A DNA stretch of 7,832 bases from Phyllobacteriaceae bacterium (GTDB lineage: Bacteria > Pseudomonadota > Alphaproteobacteria > Rhizobiales > Ancalomicrobiaceae), in the NCBI GenBank assembly GCA_012517025.1, contig JAAYVT010000674.1, positions 1 through 7,832 on the forward strand, given 5' to 3'. Of the stretch, positions 5,800-7,832 are shown in pieces (position 1 is the first letter of the stretch; each line of letters begins with the position of its first letter). Below the pieces are notes generated by a model. That model ran no database searches. It worked only from the letters and a program-made list of their open reading frames with translations, and was not told where the DNA came from. The position numbers were made by a program, and so were the translations under genes.

Positions 5800-6845
5800 G
5801 CTTCATCGACATTCGCGGCCTGAAGAAGGCCTTCGGCGCGACCACGGTCGTCCACGACTTCGACCTCTCGATCGAGAAGGGCGAATTCGTCTCCTTCCTC
5901 GGCCCGTCGGGGTGCGGCAAGACCACCATCCTGCGCATGATCGCCGGCTTCGAGACGGCGAGCGGCGGGTCGATCGCCATCGACGGCCGCGAGGTCGGTC
6001 ATCTGCCGCCGGCCAAGCGCGACGTCGGCATGGTGTTCCAGTCCTATGCCCTGTTCCCCAACATGACGGTCGGCGAGAACATCGCGTTCGGCCTGAAGAT
6101 CGCCAAGAAGAGCGCGGCGGAGATCCGCGACCGGGTCGGCGAGATGCTGGCGATCATCAAGCTGCCGCAGCTCGCCGAACGCTATCCCTGGCAGCTCTCC
6201 GGCGGCCAGCAGCAGCGCGTGGCGCTCGCCCGGGCGCTGGCGGTCCGGCCGCAGGTGTTGCTGCTCGACGAGCCGCTCTCCGCCCTCGACGCCAAGATCC
6301 GCGTCAGCTTGCGCGAGGAGATTCGGTCGCTGCAGCGCGAGCTCGGCATCACCACCATCTTCGTCACCCACGATCAGGAAGAGGCGCTGTCGATGTCCGA
6401 CCGCGTCGTGGTGATGCACGAGGGCCGGGCGGCGCAGGTCGGCACGCCGTTCGAGGTCTACAGCTATCCGAAGAACCGCTTCGTCGCCTCCTTCGTCGGT
6501 ACGCTCAATCTGCTCGAGGGCGAGGTGATCGACACCGGCCGGCTCTCCCTCGACGGCGCCGAGGTGCCGGTGGCGCGCGGGCTCGAAGGGCGGACCTCCG
6601 GCGACAAGGTGACGGTGGCGCTGCGGCCGGAGACGGTGTCGCTGGGGATGAACGGCCACGGCGTGCCGGGCATCGTCGAGAGCGTCGCCTTCCTCGGCGC
6701 GGTGGTGCGTACGCGGGTGCGGCTGGAGCAGCAGACGATCACCCTCGACGCCTTCAACCAGACCACCGGGCGGACGCCGCAGCTCGGCGAGCCGGTGCGG
6801 CTGGTGTTCGGCGCCGACGACCTGTTGGTGCTCGGCGAGGACTGA
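5796..6845 (+). CDS. ABC importer ATPase with C-terminal TOBE-type domain (PotA/FbpC/PhnT-like)
   Basis: The 349-residue cytoplasmic subunit that powers import by ATP hydrolysis at the EAA loops of the permeases. All nucleotide-binding motifs are intact: Walker A GPSGCGKT (36-43), Q-loop Q82 in FQSYALFP, signature LSGGQ (134-138), Walker B LLLDE (155-159), D-loop SALD (162-165) and switch histidine H192 in VTHDQEEA. The region from about 240 to the end, including ALRPETVSLG, is a TOBE-type domain as in polyamine, iron, phosphonate and sugar-phosphate importers, where it can hold regulatory ligand sites. The ATG at 5796 overlaps the stop of the preceding mini-ORF. The phosphatase gene starts 2 nt after the stop. 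The family is certain; names such as spermidine/putrescine transporter would over-interpret it. Confidence 0.96.
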   Translation: MSFIDIRGLKKAFGATTVVHDFDLSIEKGEFVSFLGPSGCGKTTILRMIAGFETASGGSIAIDGREVGHLPPAKRDVGMVFQSYALFPNMTVGENIAFGLKIAKKSAAEIRDRVGEMLAIIKLPQLAERYPWQLSGGQQQRVALARALAVRPQVLLLDEPLSALDAKIRVSLREEIRSLQRELGITTIFVTHDQEEALSMSDRVVVMHEGRAAQVGTPFEVYSYPKNRFVASFVGTLNLLEGEVIDTGRLSLDGAEVPVARGLEGRTSGDKVTVALRPETVSLGMNGHGVPGIVESVAFLGAVVRTRVRLEQQTITLDAFNQTTGRTPQLGEPVRLVFGADDLLVLGED

Positions 6846-6847
6846 GG

Positions 6848-7567
6848 ATGCGGCGTCCGATCCGGGCGATCTTGTTCGACAAGGACGGCACGCTCGTCGA
6901 CTACGCGGCGTCGTGGACGGCGATCAACGCACGGTCGGTGGCGTTGGCGGCACGCGGCGACGCGATGCTGGCGACGCGGATCGCCGCCGCCGTCGGCGTC
7001 GACGCGAGCGGACGGGCGCTCGAACCGACGTCGATCATGGCGGCGGGATCGGCCGGGGAGATCGCGGCGGCGATGGTGACGGCCGGCGCCGACTTCGCGC
7101 GCGACGACCTCGCCGCGGCGCTCGACGCGCTGTTCCTCGAAGGGGCGGAGGCGATGGTGCCGGTCGGCGATCTGCCGGCGATCCTCGGCGCTCTCACGGC
7201 GCGCGGCCTCACTCTCGGCATCGCCTCCTCCGACAACACCGAGGCGGTCGTCCGCTTCGCCGAGCGGGCCGGCATCGCCGATCTCCTCGCCTTCGTCGCC
7301 GGCTGGGACGCCGGGCACGGGGCGAAGCCCAATCCGGCGATCGTCCGCGCCTTCGGCCGGATGGCCGGCTGCGATCCCGACGAGATCGCGGTGGTCGGCG
7401 ACACCGACCACGACATGGCGATGGCGAAGGGGGCGAGCGTCGGTCTGGCGGTCGGCGTGCTGACCGGCACCGGCACGCGCGCCAGCCTGGGCGCGCGCGC
7501 CGACGTGGTGATCGACGACATCGGCGGGCTCGACGCGCTGCTCGGCGCTCACGGGCGCGGCGGCTGA
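6848..7567 (+). CDS. HAD-superfamily phosphatase, subfamily IA (phosphoglycolate-phosphatase-like)
   Basis: A 239-residue cytoplasmic hydrolase with all four HAD motifs. Motif I is DKDGT with nucleophile D11 and acid/base D13, motif II the serine pair S127-S128 in GIASSDN, motif III K160 in GAKPNP, and motif IV GDTDHDM with D185 and D189. A helical C1-type cap lies between motifs I and II (about residues 18-95). D13 argues against a phosphonoacetaldehyde hydrolase, which carries alanine there, and for phosphomonoester hydrolysis. The ATG at 6848 follows the ATPase stop by 2 nt, with GAGGA 6 nt upstream, so the two genes are surely cotranscribed. The context suggests it dephosphorylates the imported solute or a product of it; substrate unproven. 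Its 3' end overlaps the convergent cysteine-rich gene by 19 bp. Confidence 0.93.
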   Translation: MRRPIRAILFDKDGTLVDYAASWTAINARSVALAARGDAMLATRIAAAVGVDASGRALEPTSIMAAGSAGEIAAAMVTAGADFARDDLAAALDALFLEGAEAMVPVGDLPAILGALTARGLTLGIASSDNTEAVVRFAERAGIADLLAFVAGWDAGHGAKPNPAIVRAFGRMAGCDPDEIAVVGDTDHDMAMAKGASVGLAVGVLTGTGTRASLGARADVVIDDIGGLDALLGAHGRGG

Positions 7568-7832
7568 GGCCGTTTCGGCTCGGCCGGGGCGAGCGCGCAG
7601 TCGCGATTGGCGCCGGTGCCGGGGGCGTTTTCGAAGACGCAGAGGGTCGAGGACGGCGGGCGCCCGCACCTCTGGTCGATGTCGCGGAAGCCGACGCAGC
7701 GGCCGGTGGCGATCTCGCGCCAGCCGGGACCGCCCTTGCAGCCGCAGCCCCGACAGGGTGTCGGATCGACGTCGCAACGCGCCTCGGCGGCGACGGTCGT
7801 GGCGACGAGCAGGCCGGCCGCGAGCACGGTGC
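7549..7832 (-). CDS. Small secreted eight-cysteine protein, unknown function, N-terminus probably outside window
   Basis: The frame stays open to the right edge, so the true start is probably beyond it; the first start codon inside is a GTG at 7827, which would give 92 residues. Numbered from that GTG, the N-terminus is hydrophobic (LAAGLLVATTVAA) and ends in AEA|RCD, a good signal-peptidase site near residue 16. The mature part has eight cysteines, at about 18, 25, 28, 30, 44, 54, 63 and 77, in a CRGCGCKGGPGWR ... TGRCVGF ... RCG ... LCVFENAPGTGANRDC pattern, followed by a proline-rich tail. An even cysteine count in an exported protein suggests four disulfides. The close C-G-C spacing could alternatively bind metal. 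I do not recognise a named family. The gene is convergent with the phosphatase gene and not part of the transporter operon. Confidence 0.7.
   Translation of the reverse strand, partial: TVLAAGLLVATTVAAEARCDVDPTPCRGCGCKGGPGWREIATGRCVGFRDIDQRCGRPPSSTLCVFENAPGTGANRDCALAPAEPKRPQPPRP

Noticed and set aside
5912..6847. Long N-terminal extension of the phosphatase frame through the ATPase gene
   Set aside because: The extension is an out-of-frame reading of the ATPase; HAD motif I begins a few residues after the ATG at 6848, as expected for a complete family member.
7568..7585. Small hairpin just past the phosphatase stop as a terminator
   Set aside because: Only 4-5 base pairs, no T-run, and it lies inside the coding sequence of the convergent gene.

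Overview
The window is about 7.8 kb of GC-rich, densely coded bacterial chromosome. Composition, protein sequences and gene layout fit an alphaproteobacterium, probably of the Hyphomicrobiales; this is inference and I cannot name a genus. No rRNA, tRNA, CRISPR array, insertion sequence or integrase is visible.

Left third (1-2372, minus strand): most of acnB, the aconitase B/2-methylisocitrate dehydratase of the TCA and methylcitrate cycles. Its C-terminal ~70-75 residues lie beyond the left edge. A 500-bp divergent intergenic region (2373-2872) follows. It holds a probable acnB -10 element, candidate rightward promoters, a long inverted repeat next to the acnB -10 box, a G-rich tract, and a small hairpin and palindrome just ahead of the next gene.

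Middle and right (2873-7567, plus strand): a compact five-gene operon for an ABC importer of the ferric/polyamine/phosphonate/sugar-phosphate superfamily. The order is periplasmic binding protein, permease 1, permease 2, ATPase with a TOBE-type C-terminal domain, and a HAD-superfamily phosphatase of phosphoglycolate-phosphatase type. The binding protein is separated from the permeases by two strong consecutive RNA hairpins, a layout expected to give more binding protein than membrane components. The remaining genes are coupled by ATGA overlaps or a 2-nt gap. A 15-codon mini-ORF with a strong Shine-Dalgarno sequence exactly bridges permease 2 and the ATPase, overlapping both by an ATGA. The phosphatase, translated directly behind the ATPase, suggests that the imported solute is a phosphorylated compound dephosphorylated after uptake. 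The substrate cannot be read from sequence alone, and the binding protein lacks the tyrosine pair expected of an iron binder.

Right edge (7549-7832, minus strand): a small secreted protein with eight cysteines and no recognised function. It converges on the phosphatase gene with a 19-bp tail-to-tail overlap, and its N-terminus probably begins beyond the window.

The most interesting features not explained by standard annotation are the bridging mini-ORF, the double hairpin after the binding-protein gene, and the long inverted repeat at the acnB promoter. I saw no clear evidence of a wholly new multi-gene system; the transporter-phosphatase operon is the best candidate for an uncharacterised nutrient pathway.
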